64,000 nt of DNA from contig NZ_QPJO01000003.1 in the NCBI RefSeq assembly GCF_003337305.1, forward strand, positions 124,001-188,000, given 5' to 3'. The stretch is from Winogradskyella arenosi (GTDB taxonomy: Bacteria > Bacteroidota > Bacteroidia > Flavobacteriales > Flavobacteriaceae). Positions 25,817 to 33,948 of the stretch are shown here, piece by piece; the stretch's first letter is position 1, and each line of letters starts with the position of its first letter. Below the pieces are notes generated by a model. It did no database searches. It saw only the letters and a list, made by a program, of their open reading frames with translations, and was not told the origin of the DNA. The position numbers and the translations under genes were made by a program.

Positions 25817-27368
25817 ACCCTAAATTTTTAAACACGTTTAGCAATTCAGTTTTAGATTGTGCTTCTTCTTTTAAAAGCTCTGCAAATTCGGTCTGTAAAC
25901 TTTTCATCTTCTCATCAAAATTGATGTTTTCGTCTCGGTTGACAAACTCAACGTATTTACTTGGTACTAAAGAGTAATCTTTTTTACGCACCTCTTCTAA
26001 AGAAGCAGAATAGCAAAACTCTGGAATATCTTTATAATCGCTTTCAACTTGTTGCCATTTGTGATAGGTTTCACTTATATCACTAATATTATCTTCTGAA
26101 AACTGAGTATATTTCTTCTCAAAAGGAATTCCTGTCTGTCTTAAATCCATAAACAAGATTTCGTCTTCTCTGTTTCTGTAGTTTTTTTCTACATCATTCA
26201 GTTTAACTTGACGTTCTTTTTTATTATTATTTATAATCCAAAGCGTTACCGAAATATCTGTGGTATAAAACAAGTTACGTGGTAAAATTAGAATAGCTTC
26301 TACCAACTTATTTTCAATCAGTTTTTTACGTATCTCGTATTCGGTTCCTCCACCAGATAAAGCACCATTGGCTAGTATAAAACCTGCAACACCATTGTCT
26401 GAGAGTTTAGACACCATATTTAGTATCCAACCATAATTGGCGTTTCCGGTTTGTGGTACTTCGTAGCCTCGCCAACGTGGGTCGTCTAATAACTCGTCTG
26501 CTGCTCTCCAATCCTTTTGGTTAAACGGTGGATTTGCCATAATATAATCTGCCTTTAAATCTGGGTGTTGGTCTTTGGCAAAGGTATCTGCTGGCACATC
26601 GCCCAAATTGGCAGCTATACCACGTATGGCAAGGTTCATTTTTGCTAACTTATAGGTTGTTGCTGTGTATTCTTGCCCATAAATAGAAACGTCTTTTTTA
26701 TTACCATTGTGGCTGTCTATAAATTTCATAGACTGTACAAACATACCACCAGAACCACAAGCAGGATCGTAAATTTTACCTTTATAAGGTTCTATTAACT
26801 CTGCTATAAGGTTTACAATACTTTTAGGTGTGTAGAATTCGCCTTTTCCTTTTCCTTCTGCAATGGCAAATTTGCTTAAAAAGTACTCGTACACACGCCC
26901 AACAATATCTTGTTGTTGGTCTTTTAAAGTGTCTATATTGTTTATGGTATCTAGTAAAGCGGCTAGTTTACTCACGTCCATATTTAAACGAGAAAAGTAG
27001 TTGTCTGGCAATGCACCTTTAAGCGATGGATTGTTTTTTTCTACAGTATATAAAGCGGTATCTATCTTTAATGCAATATCATCTTGTTTGGCATTGGCAA
27101 TGATATAGCTCCAACGGGACTCTTCGGTTAAATAGAATACATTGTCTTGCGCATAAAATTCTACCATATCTACAAACCGTTCTTTGCCATCGTCTATGAG
27201 CTCTTGACGACGTTTCTGGAATTTATCACTAGCGAATTTTAGGAATATTAAACCTAGAACGACGTGTTTGTATTCTGAGCTTTCTACCGTTCCTCTTAGT
27301 TTATTTGCTGAATCCCAAAGGGTTTCTTCTATAGATTTTGTTTTTTTGGTGGTTGCTTTTTTAGCCAT
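25806..27368 (-). CDS. hsdM: Type I restriction enzyme, DNA adenine methylase subunit
   Basis: HsdM, 520 residues, methylates adenine N6 at the site chosen by HsdS. An N-terminal helical domain (residues 10-150) includes LRGTVESSEYKHVVLGLIFL, typical of HsdM. The Rossmann methylase has the SAM motif DPACGSGGMF (201-210) and the catalytic NPPF (279-282). All key residues are intact. It lies 1 bp below a small HTH-like gene and overlaps hsdS by 11 bp, so the three are cotranscribed. Confidence 0.96.
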   Translation of the reverse strand: MAKKATTKKTKSIEETLWDSANKLRGTVESSEYKHVVLGLIFLKFASDKFQKRRQELIDDGKERFVDMVEFYAQDNVFYLTEESRWSYIIANAKQDDIALKIDTALYTVEKNNPSLKGALPDNYFSRLNMDVSKLAALLDTINNIDTLKDQQQDIVGRVYEYFLSKFAIAEGKGKGEFYTPKSIVNLIAELIEPYKGKIYDPACGSGGMFVQSMKFIDSHNGNKKDVSIYGQEYTATTYKLAKMNLAIRGIAANLGDVPADTFAKDQHPDLKADYIMANPPFNQKDWRAADELLDDPRWRGYEVPQTGNANYGWILNMVSKLSDNGVAGFILANGALSGGGTEYEIRKKLIENKLVEAILILPRNLFYTTDISVTLWIINNNKKERQVKLNDVEKNYRNREDEILFMDLRQTGIPFEKKYTQFSEDNISDISETYHKWQQVESDYKDIPEFCYSASLEEVRKKDYSLVPSKYVEFVNRDENINFDEKMKSLQTEFAELLKEEAQSKTELLNVFKNLGYEL

Positions 27369-27605
27369 TTATCTTATCTTTTCTTTTACAGTAACGTATT
27401 GTGCTAATTTAACACCTTTACTTATTTCTGTACCATAAGATTCTGGCATTTTAGCTGCTTTAGCTATTTCTTTTTTATTATATCTACCTTCTTTAATTTC
27501 TTTGGCATATTTGATACCAAAAAGATGAATCATCGCAACGGCTTCTCCTTCTTGTGCATTGTGATAGAGATTTCCTAATGCTGTTCCTAGCTCGTTAATT
27601 GTCAT
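27369..27605 (-). CDS. Small HTH-like protein at the head of the hsd operon
   Basis: A 78-residue protein beginning MTINELGTALGNLYHNAQEG. The middle, RYNKKEIAKAAKMPESYGTE, resembles a helix-turn-helix, suggesting a small DNA-binding regulator. I recognise similar proteins directly upstream of hsdM in other bacteria, where they are annotated HTH-like. It ends 1 bp before hsdM. It may control operon expression, perhaps to let methylation precede restriction, but no operator was identified. Confidence 0.72.
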   Translation of the reverse strand: MTINELGTALGNLYHNAQEGEAVAMIHLFGIKYAKEIKEGRYNKKEIAKAAKMPESYGTEISKGVKLAQYVTVKEKIR

Positions 27606-27644
27606 TGTTATTAGTTTTGGGTTATTAGTTTCAAAATAGTTGTA

Positions 27645-28022
27645 TTACATCACTTTTTCAGCTAAATACTTTTGTACTTCGTACACATCGATACTTTTAT
27701 TAAACTTTTTGCTTACCGATGGGCTATTCTCACTGGAAATCCAAATTTTGAGTTCGGCATCTAAATCAAAGGTTCCTGAGGTTTCTAAAGAGAACCGAGA
27801 AATGCTTTTGTATGGCATAGACTTGTACTCTACTTTACTTCCTGTAATCCCTTGCACGTCTATAAGTATTAAACGCTTATTAGTAAACATAAACACGTCT
27901 CTAAACAATTTAAAACCGAGTTCTATTTGCTCATTATCGGTTAATAAGCGTCCGTATTTTGTAGTTAATTGTTCGGTTGAAGCTTGGCTTGCGTTGCCAA
28001 GTATTTTGTTCAGTAGTCCCAT
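27645..28022 (-). CDS. Bacterial PH domain protein
   Basis: A 125-residue soluble protein of the bacterial PH (bPH) family. LLTDNEQIELGFKLFRDVFM and FTNKRLILIDVQGITGSKVEY, then YKSISRFSLETSGTFDLDAELKIW, form the seven-strand PH core seen in YvbH/DUF1-like proteins. The function is unknown; such proteins often join membrane or stress complexes. It lies 39 bp upstream of the hsd operon on the same strand and may be its first gene, but a separate promoter between them cannot be excluded. Confidence 0.8.
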   Translation of the reverse strand: MGLLNKILGNASQASTEQLTTKYGRLLTDNEQIELGFKLFRDVFMFTNKRLILIDVQGITGSKVEYKSMPYKSISRFSLETSGTFDLDAELKIWISSENSPSVSKKFNKSIDVYEVQKYLAEKVM

Positions 28023-28135
28023 AGTTTTTTTGTTGGTATATTGAAATTAAAAATATAAAGGTCAATCGTTACGTAGTTGTTTAGGAAACATGTCATATGT
28101 TGGTAGTTAGAGCTACAAAACAAATATCGTTGTCT

Positions 28136-28194
28136 GTTCGAGCGCAGTCGAGAACTAATCGCATAACCAAAACAGGTTTCGACTTCGCTCAACC
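28136..28194. repeat. REP-like imperfect inverted repeat
   Basis: GTTCGAGCGCAGTCGAGAAC (28136-28155) and GGTTTCGACTTCGCTCAACC (28175-28194) match in inverted orientation at 14 of 20 positions. Elements with GTCGAG and CTCGAC cores are common between flavobacterial genes. It sits between the PH gene and the 28262 gene. Confidence 0.6.
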
Positions 28195-28261
28195 AAACAT
28201 TTAGGTAAAATTTGAACACGCGTATAGGTAACTATCTACTGACCGCTATAAAAGTAATCAT

Positions 28262-28810
28262 TTAGCTTTTTAATTCTTCAATTTTAAGTTTAGCTTCATT
28301 AAAATTGGCTTGAATTGCTTCTAAATTTTTTATAAATAAGGTTTTATCTGCCCCATACTTTTCTAATTTAATATACCAGGTGGCTTTACTTTTATTTACA
28401 AAATACCCCAATTGAAACCCATCCTCAGTGATAAATTTATTTTCTAAATAATCAGGACTTAGCTGAATATCAGTTTCTACTTCTAGTTTTAAGCTATTAA
28501 AAGCTTTTATAACTTCTAATAAATCTGAATATTCAATAGATGCCGTTGAATTTCCATATTTACCAGGTTTTTCTATTTGATAAAAATAACTAATTTCATT
28601 CCCACTATTTAGTTTCCTTATTCTAGTAGTAGCAACTGTATAATTAGTTTTCAAGTCCGTTAAATTAGTATCTGTAAATTTTGTAATAACCCCTGTTCGA
28701 GAAGCAAATTTCTCCATTTTTGTTTCTTCTTTCTCTACCTTTTCCTTAAGGTTCTGAGAAAAACTAAATGTCGTTATCATTAATGCTAGAATTGTTAAAA
28801 ATTTTTTCAT
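28262..28810 (-). CDS. Secreted protein of unknown function
   Basis: A 182-residue protein from the preferred ATG at 28810; the frame is open to 28849, but MKKFLTILALMITTFSFSQ at the later start is a normal signal peptide. The mature protein has KVEKEETKMEKFASRTGVIT, a beta region around SYFYQIEKPGKYGN and a helical tail ending LKIEELKS. I do not recognise a family. It is alone between a REP-like element and the palindrome near 28930, on the same strand as its neighbours. Confidence 0.7.
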   Translation of the reverse strand: MKKFLTILALMITTFSFSQNLKEKVEKEETKMEKFASRTGVITKFTDTNLTDLKTNYTVATTRIRKLNSGNEISYFYQIEKPGKYGNSTASIEYSDLLEVIKAFNSLKLEVETDIQLSPDYLENKFITEDGFQLGYFVNKSKATWYIKLEKYGADKTLFIKNLEAIQANFNEAKLKIEELKS

Positions 28811-28922
28811 TTTTTTTGTTTTTAAATTGGTTTTATAAAAATCAATCAATTAATGGAAAACTATAATTACATTGTAATTACCTATTAGACAAGTAAATTA
28901 TAGTTGCAAGTACAGTAATCCA

Positions 28923-28936
28923 TACGGTATTCCGTA
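28923..28936. repeat. Palindrome copy 1, TACGG-N4-CCGTA
   Basis: TACGG TATT CCGTA, 12 bp past the stop of the zinc-binding gene on the minus strand. It is one of five related palindromes between 28.9 and 43 kb. Confidence 0.6.
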
Positions 28937-28947
28937 ATAACAAAAGT

Positions 28948-29316
28948 TTAATGTTGATAGCATCTACCACTGCTATTTTTAGTTTTTCGTTTACAACGTT
29001 TACCTGCTTGCGTTTTCGCTGTACATTGAGTGGCAATGGTCTTTTTTGAAGAATTAGTTTTTACTTTAGATGTTATAATTTTAGCTTTTGAAGCTGATCC
29101 TTGACTATTGTTAGCTATTGGCTTACATATCTTACATGCTATATATCCTAAACTAATCGCTTTTTTTAAATCTATCTCTTTTTTAGAATGCTTGAGGTAT
29201 TGGCAATTGCTTTTATGATACTTCTCTCCCGTTTGCGTTGTATATACGGCTTGAGCTAACGTGACAGAACTAAATGCCAACGTTAGAAAAAATAATAAAA
29301 GCTTTAACTGTTTCAT
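28948..29316 (-). CDS. Secreted Cys-rich protein with DUF5763 tail
   Basis: A 122-residue exported protein; the signal peptide is MKQLKLLLFFLTLAFSSVTLAQ. The middle, KYHKSNCQYLKH and GYIACKICKP (residues 30-66), is a small Ada-like zinc-binding module often found attached to secreted nucleases. A Ser/Lys-rich linker leads to a C-terminal Cys cluster, QCTAKTQAGKRCKRKTKN then GRCYQH, matching DUF5763. Its ATG shares one base with the stop of the thermonuclease-like gene upstream, so the two are coupled and may act together on extracellular DNA. That link is inferred. Confidence 0.78.
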   Translation of the reverse strand: MKQLKLLLFFLTLAFSSVTLAQAVYTTQTGEKYHKSNCQYLKHSKKEIDLKKAISLGYIACKICKPIANNSQGSASKAKIITSKVKTNSSKKTIATQCTAKTQAGKRCKRKTKNSSGRCYQH

Positions 29317-29798
29317 TATTTAGCTTTCTTTTTTTTATTACTCCTCCAACTCCATGGCGCAATAGCATTTGGGTCTCCCCAAAGCCCTATTTTAATTTTA
29401 CGCGCTTTATCTTCTATATCTTGTAATGTAGAATCATTAGAATACCTTACATAGTGCCAGGCATATCCTGCTTTTAGCAACTCTTCACTGAGATTTTTAT
29501 CTACATCGTAAATAACATTGGCTATATACCTGCCATAACGATCTTTATTTAACACTACAATCTCTATATTTTTGCCAAAAACAGCATCTGAAGCAAATTG
29601 TTTTGCGCGTTTAGAGAACGGCTGTTTTCGCTCTGGGCAATCTATATTTGCTAAACGGACTCTAATTAAAGTAGAATCTTTTTGTAAAAGTTTAAACGTA
29701 TCACCGTCTGTGATTGCTGTTACTTTGCCATATAATATGCTTTGAGCATTAATAGTAAAACAAGACAGTAAAATAATTATAATAATTCTTGATTTCAT
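29316..29798 (-). CDS. Secreted thermonuclease-like (SNase) protein
   Basis: A 160-residue staphylococcal-nuclease family protein with a signal peptide ending near INAQS. GKVTAITDGDTFKL holds the Ca-binding Asp region, LIRVRLANIDCPE contains the Arg35- and Glu43-equivalents of SNase, and KDRYGRYIANV contains the Arg87-equivalent. The fold end, GYAWHYVRYS and KIGLWGDPNAIAPWSWR, is normal. All catalytic residues look intact, so it should cut extracellular or periplasmic DNA and RNA. It is coupled to the Cys-rich gene 1 bp downstream. Confidence 0.9.
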   Translation of the reverse strand: MKSRIIIIILLSCFTINAQSILYGKVTAITDGDTFKLLQKDSTLIRVRLANIDCPERKQPFSKRAKQFASDAVFGKNIEIVVLNKDRYGRYIANVIYDVDKNLSEELLKAGYAWHYVRYSNDSTLQDIEDKARKIKIGLWGDPNAIAPWSWRSNKKKKAK

Positions 29799-29965
29799 TA
29801 ATTATAATATTATAAGTTTTTAAAACTAACGTTTTAGGCTTTCTAATTATAAGAATTAACGAAAATTTTACCTCTTAACTAATTTACATTTTTTACAACT
29901 CATTTTATTTGATAGAATCATTTTATGATTTTTAAAAGTCTATGAGTCGCTGATAAATAATCAAA

Positions 29966-30964
29966 TCAGTTTTCTTTAACCAATGCATTAATTGCTTTAA
30001 TTCTCATATCCTTCTGATGCTCAATTGTTATATCATAATCATTTTCTTTATCCCCATATTTGGACATTAACACAAAAAGTTCTATCGCTAAAAAAAAGAA
30101 AAACCAAAGTAACCAAACCCCAAGTGAGACGTTAGAAGTAGTGATAATTTCGAACATTACTTCTATCTCATCTAAAAACCCTTTCTTTTGCATTAATTCC
30201 TCCCTTAAACCCGATCTCATATTTATTAGTTGCTGAGAAAGTTCATTTCTGTTAATTCGAAGATTTTCAATTTGTCCATCAATTGTTGGTAAAAATTCAG
30301 CTTTGGGATTAGGTATGGATGAAGCTGTATAGGTTCGCTCAATTAATGTTGTATCCTTTAGTCTTGTAACGGCTTCTCCAGAAATTATTTCCGTAGTTTC
30401 TACCTTTGACGGGGTTCTTTTAGTAGTGCTTGTCGGAATTTTTATTGTTGGTTGTTTTGTAATTTCTTCTATTAATAATTGCCGTTCATTTTCCTTATCC
30501 GCAATAACACTATCCAATTGTACAACTTGATTGTTTATTTCATTTGTTCTTTGCGGCAAAATTACTTCCACTTCATTTTCTACCGAGAAAATTTTATGTT
30601 TCTCAACATCTTCTTTAAATAAAATTTGATCTATAATAACAGAACCTAATACTGCCATTATTATACCTATTAATACTCTAAATACAGCCGCCGCTTTACT
30701 TTTACTTCCTAAAATAATTTGCCGTTCTACTTGTATAATAATAACAACCATAACTAACGCTGCAACAGTTGCTCCTAAAAAATTTAATTGTACATACTCA
30801 CGCGTAAACAAAAAACCAATTAAGGCCCACAAAATCATAATTATCAATAAAGCTGCCGTATATTTCTTTACAGATTTTTTACTCGCTTCACTGCAAGATT
30901 TTATTAAAGGATAATTATATCCACATAAAAAACATCCAAATTTTAACCACCAATTTTTAAACAT
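29966..30964 (-). CDS. DUF4407 family membrane protein
   Basis: A 332-residue membrane protein. After WWLKFGCFLCGYNYPLIKSC, the DUF4407 opening, come three membrane segments (about 37-55, 62-80, 93-112), a long soluble, coiled-coil-prone region (about 125-275, with ADKENERQLLIEEI and LSQQLINMRSGLREELMQKK), and a fourth membrane segment near 287-305. DUF4407 proteins are of unknown function. This is the last gene of a seven-gene minus-strand cluster and overlaps the previous gene by 8 bp. Confidence 0.85.
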   Translation of the reverse strand: MFKNWWLKFGCFLCGYNYPLIKSCSEASKKSVKKYTAALLIIMILWALIGFLFTREYVQLNFLGATVAALVMVVIIIQVERQIILGSKSKAAAVFRVLIGIIMAVLGSVIIDQILFKEDVEKHKIFSVENEVEVILPQRTNEINNQVVQLDSVIADKENERQLLIEEITKQPTIKIPTSTTKRTPSKVETTEIISGEAVTRLKDTTLIERTYTASSIPNPKAEFLPTIDGQIENLRINRNELSQQLINMRSGLREELMQKKGFLDEIEVMFEIITTSNVSLGVWLLWFFFFLAIELFVLMSKYGDKENDYDITIEHQKDMRIKAINALVKEN

Positions 30965-31484
30965 TTCTTTCTAAAATTTCGTCTGACATTGCTGCCAATC
31001 CTCGTGAAAACCCTCGTTGATATGACAAACTAATTCTTTCAACCAAACCAATTCCTTCATTAAATTCCTTTTCAATATTGTTCAATTCATTAATTGCTTC
31101 ATCAACTTTAGTGAGTTGAGATTCTAGTAGTTTCACTGTATCTATCAATCCTGCACTTTGTCTAGATTGTATATGAAAATTAAGGTCTTTTTTATAGTCT
31201 TCATAGGATCTAAAAGCTCTTTTAATCATAATCTGCAAATCATATTTTAAGAGCTTTAAATTATCCTTGCTGTACGATAAATCAGGATTTATAATAGCAT
31301 CATCATATCCATTATTTTCGAAATCAGTAGCAGCATGCTTATAAATCATTTCTAAATTAATCATTGATGATATATTTGAAGCAGGTACATCCTCAACATC
31401 ATTTTCTTCAATGAATAATTCTTTTGACGGAATATTAGAAGTCCGCTCACTGTTTTTTTTATTAAAAAAACTAAATAATCCCAT
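30957..31484 (-). CDS. Unrecognised coiled-coil protein paired with DUF4407
   Basis: A 175-residue soluble protein. The first 40 residues are low-complexity (MGLFSFFNKKNSERTSNIPS), and the rest is strongly helical (AGLIDTVKLLESQLTKVDEA, NELNNIEKEFNEGIGL), probably a coiled coil. No family is recognised. It overlaps the DUF4407 gene by 8 bp and lies 3 bp below the HNH gene, so it may be a partner of the DUF4407 coiled-coil region. Confidence 0.7.
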   Translation of the reverse strand: MGLFSFFNKKNSERTSNIPSKELFIEENDVEDVPASNISSMINLEMIYKHAATDFENNGYDDAIINPDLSYSKDNLKLLKYDLQIMIKRAFRSYEDYKKDLNFHIQSRQSAGLIDTVKLLESQLTKVDEAINELNNIEKEFNEGIGLVERISLSYQRGFSRGLAAMSDEILERNV

Positions 31485-31487
31485 AAA

Positions 31488-31799
31488 TTAAATATATTTA
31501 ATTGGCACTTTATATAATTGATGCCCTTTTTGATGACAATTTTTACAAAGAGTTATTAGCAAATCATCTTTATATGCCCATGGCTTTTTGAATTTTCTGT
31601 TTTTTGAAAAAAAATGATATTGCCTATGATGAACTTCTAGGTTTTCAGCATTCTTACAAACTCGACAGACACCTTCATCTCTTGCTATTATACGCAACCT
31701 TTTATCTCTCCATCGTTTATCAAATAACAAGGCTCCGTAAGACCCATGATTTCCATTAATTAGATTAGTTTTTTTTTCTTTTTGAATTTTATATCTCAA
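31488..31799 (-). CDS. Small HNH endonuclease
   Basis: A 103-residue HNH protein. CRVC (residues 45-48) and CKNC-H (near 88-92) are the zinc-binding pairs, LEVHHRQYHF holds the catalytic His region and DDLLITLCKNCHQKGH the final N/H helix. The HNH fold fills the chain, so it lacks a separate DNA-recognition domain. In this place it may be the nuclease of the seven-gene cluster, 3 bp above the coiled-coil gene and 32 bp below the small membrane gene. Confidence 0.83.
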   Translation of the reverse strand: MRYKIQKEKKTNLINGNHGSYGALLFDKRWRDKRLRIIARDEGVCRVCKNAENLEVHHRQYHFFSKNRKFKKPWAYKDDLLITLCKNCHQKGHQLYKVPIKYI

Positions 31800-31831
31800 A
31801 ATTTTCAGATTATCATTAATAAACTAAATAT

Positions 31832-32035
31832 CTAATTATTATTTAAATCAACGTTCTCATCCCAAAGAGTAATAGGTTTCATACAATGAATCCAAATCAT
31901 CGCAATAATTGGTGATACAAATCCGAAAAAACCCCAACCACCTGAACTTCTATTTAATTCTGTTGCTTTGTTTGCACATACTATCATGCCTACAACTCTT
32001 AATCCCAATTGAATAATAACAACTGCTCCTTCCAT
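31832..32035 (-). CDS. Small membrane protein
   Basis: A 67-residue protein with one membrane segment near 2-19 (VVIIQLGLRVVGMIVCANKA) and a second near 34-52 (WGFFGFVSPIIAMIWIHCM). The family is not recognised. It lies 4 bp below the J-like gene and 32 bp above the HNH gene. Confidence 0.62.
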   Translation of the reverse strand: MEGAVVIIQLGLRVVGMIVCANKATELNRSSGGWGFFGFVSPIIAMIWIHCMKPITLWDENVDLNNN

Positions 32036-32039
32036 TTTA

Positions 32040-32486
32040 TTACATTTTAATTTCTAGCTCTTCTTTTGCTCTTTGCTTTAATTCGGAAAGCTTTTGAAAA
32101 TTTCGTTTGTGTTTGGTTATTTCTTGAAAAATCGATTCTGCTAATTCCTGCTTTTCAGAATTAATAAATCTATCTGGATGACAAAGCCTACTTAAATTCT
32201 TATATAATCCTCTAGAACTATTAATACTATTCATCACATTTCCCATATCGATACTTGATGATTTTACAGAATTTAATTTGTCTTTTGATATATCTGCAAA
32301 GTCAAGGTTGACGTTTCTCTTTTTTAATTTAAAAACAAGGTAAATTATAATTATGCATTCAATAATTGCTAACCAAAACCATATCGAAATAGATAAATCA
32401 ATATTTGACGCAGTCACCTCTGTCCCTTCTGCAATAGATTTTGATAATGCACTATCCTTTTTAATTTGAATTAAACTAACTATCAT
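32040..32486 (-). CDS. Membrane protein with degenerate J-domain-like segment
   Basis: A 148-residue protein with one clear membrane helix near residues 29-50 (SIWFWLAIIECIIIIYLVFK). The soluble C-terminal half has LSRLCHPDRFINSEKQELAE, where HPD (about residues 102-104) is the hallmark of DnaJ J-domains, between predicted helices. A full J-domain is not certain. If real it would recruit an Hsp70 to the membrane. It lies 5 bp below the 131-residue gene and 4 bp above the small membrane gene. Confidence 0.62.
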   Translation of the reverse strand: MIVSLIQIKKDSALSKSIAEGTEVTASNIDLSISIWFWLAIIECIIIIYLVFKLKKRNVNLDFADISKDKLNSVKSSSIDMGNVMNSINSSRGLYKNLSRLCHPDRFINSEKQELAESIFQEITKHKRNFQKLSELKQRAKEELEIKM

Positions 32487-32491
32487 AATTA

Positions 32492-32887
32492 CTAATTTAA
32501 GAAACCACCAATTTTAGCAAACTCTTTTAAAGCCCACTTAACACCATTATAACCTTTATTTGAATGAACCTCCAAAGTATCCCATCCTAACGTAATTAAC
32601 TTTCTAGTTAATTCTTCGTTATCCAAAATAACACGTCCAATCTCTACTAACTCACCTCTCTCCAATGGTCTACCCGAAAGCGCTTTTATCCTAAAACCAC
32701 TCGCCATCCATTTTGAAAATGCATGCTTATATGTACTTTCTCCTCTTGTAATTTTTGCCTCTAATAGTGTAGGCGCAGTTCCTTGGATGAAAGCATATTT
32801 AGCTGCCCTATTAAAATCCTTCACTAATCTGTAGCGTTCTGCCACCTCGCCAAACCATTCAGTTATTTCTATTATTTTATACCACAT
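32492..32887 (-). CDS. Unrecognised protein of the DUF4407 cluster
   Basis: A 131-residue protein with no signal or membrane segment. It starts MWYKIIEITEWFGEVAERYR and is mostly helical, with a conserved-looking WMASGFRIKALSGRPLERGE and ITLGWDTLEVHSNKGYNGVK. No family is recognised. It is the second gene of the seven-gene cluster, 15 bp below the lipoprotein gene. Confidence 0.66.
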   Translation of the reverse strand: MWYKIIEITEWFGEVAERYRLVKDFNRAAKYAFIQGTAPTLLEAKITRGESTYKHAFSKWMASGFRIKALSGRPLERGELVEIGRVILDNEELTRKLITLGWDTLEVHSNKGYNGVKWALKEFAKIGGFLN

Positions 32888-32902
32888 CTTTTCACTAATT
32901 AT

Positions 32903-33568
32903 TTATTCTAAAAGAGTACCATCTTCAAAAATTATTTTTTCTGGCTTCCATACAACCTTTAGATCCTTTAAATCCTTATTTCGCAATGCCTTATCACTAT
33001 CTGTAAATTGATTGTAATCTGTTTGGGCATTATAAGTAACTTCAGCCCCAGCGTTAATTGGTTGATCATAAACGAGGTTCAGTGACTTTATATCTTCATC
33101 AAATAAATTCGTGAACGTTATTGAGCCTTTTATTGCCCTTATATTCTTATTAGATTTGTTTTGAATAATAAATTTGTAAGTGATATAATCCTCGTAACTG
33201 TATTTTGTAAAGCCCTTTGAGAAACAAGAGACCAAAACAGATTCAGATAATCGTTTTATTTTTTCATTTTCAATTCTCAATGCCTTAGCCGCTAACTCTT
33301 TTTGCTCTAATTCAATTTTTTCTTGAGCTGATTTCCATTTCTTTCCATCTTCTAATATTTCTGAATAAGTCATATCTTCCAATGTTTCTCCTTGAAATTT
33401 AAGTCTCATCATATTTCCTGTCATTAAGGAAAAGTCTGTTGAATCCATTTTGGCCTTTAATTCTTGTATATCTTGTTTAGCTGTATTTTCATTAAATTTT
33501 CTATCTAGTGGAGATGAGCAAGAAGCAGAAAATATTATTATTAGTAGAAGTAGTAGTTTAGTTTTCAT
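32903..33568 (-). CDS. Lipoprotein of unknown function, first gene of the DUF4407 cluster
   Basis: A 221-residue lipoprotein: MKTKLLLLLIIIFSASC ends in a lipobox with Cys17. The middle is a long charged helix (QEKIELEQKELAAKALRIEN), and the last 100 residues are beta-rich (YITYKFIIQNKSNKNIRAIK, IKGSITFTNLFDED), possibly a DUF-type immunoglobulin-like domain. It opens the seven-gene cluster and is preceded by a gap. Confidence 0.72.
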   Translation of the reverse strand: MKTKLLLLLIIIFSASCSSPLDRKFNENTAKQDIQELKAKMDSTDFSLMTGNMMRLKFQGETLEDMTYSEILEDGKKWKSAQEKIELEQKELAAKALRIENEKIKRLSESVLVSCFSKGFTKYSYEDYITYKFIIQNKSNKNIRAIKGSITFTNLFDEDIKSLNLVYDQPINAGAEVTYNAQTDYNQFTDSDKALRNKDLKDLKVVWKPEKIIFEDGTLLE

Positions 33569-33843
33569 TACGTTAATTATTAAGATTAAAAAAAGGCTGT
33601 ATATTTATTTTGTTGAATATGAATTATTTAGTATAATAATAGAAACCATTAATTTTATTTTATCGACACGAAAATTCTATATAATCGTCCAAGCATTTAG
33701 AAAAATTCTAATTTCTAATTTCAGAGGGTACTCATAACTAATTTCATGAACACCACTCCCTATTTACTTGTCTATTTTATTTACTACTAATACTAGACAT
33801 GGTTTTAGATTGATACAAACTTATACTCATTAAAAATCAAATC

Positions 33844-33860
33844 CTTACGGGAATCCTCAA
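33844..33860. repeat. Palindrome copy 2, degenerate
   Basis: CTTACGG GAAT CC TCAA: the left half matches copies 3 and 5, but the right half is degraded. It lies just beyond the terminator of the 33949 gene. Confidence 0.45.
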
Positions 33861-33866
33861 TTGAAT

Positions 33867-33905
33867 AAAAAAGAGGAATGACATATCAATTGATTTCATT
33901 CCTCT
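33867..33905 (-). terminator. Intrinsic terminator of the small lipoprotein gene
   Basis: AGAGGAATGA (33872-33881) pairs perfectly with TCATTCCTCT (33896-33905); the A-run at 33867-33872 gives a U-run on the minus strand. Confidence 0.85.
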
Positions 33906-33948
33906 AAAGTATTCACTCTTAGTAAGAGCTACTCACCATTATTTGACA

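Larger units (their letters stand above)
33569..33948. other. Intergenic region between the DUF4407 cluster and a small lipoprotein gene
   Basis: Mostly AT-rich sequence with no convincing gene; the 95-codon plus-strand frame over it is a shadow. It holds the terminator at 33867-33905 and palindrome copy 2 at 33844-33860. Confidence 0.6.

Noticed and set aside
33450..33737. Plus-strand 95-codon frame
   Set aside because: Lies antisense to the 32903-33568 lipoprotein gene and is a shadow of it.
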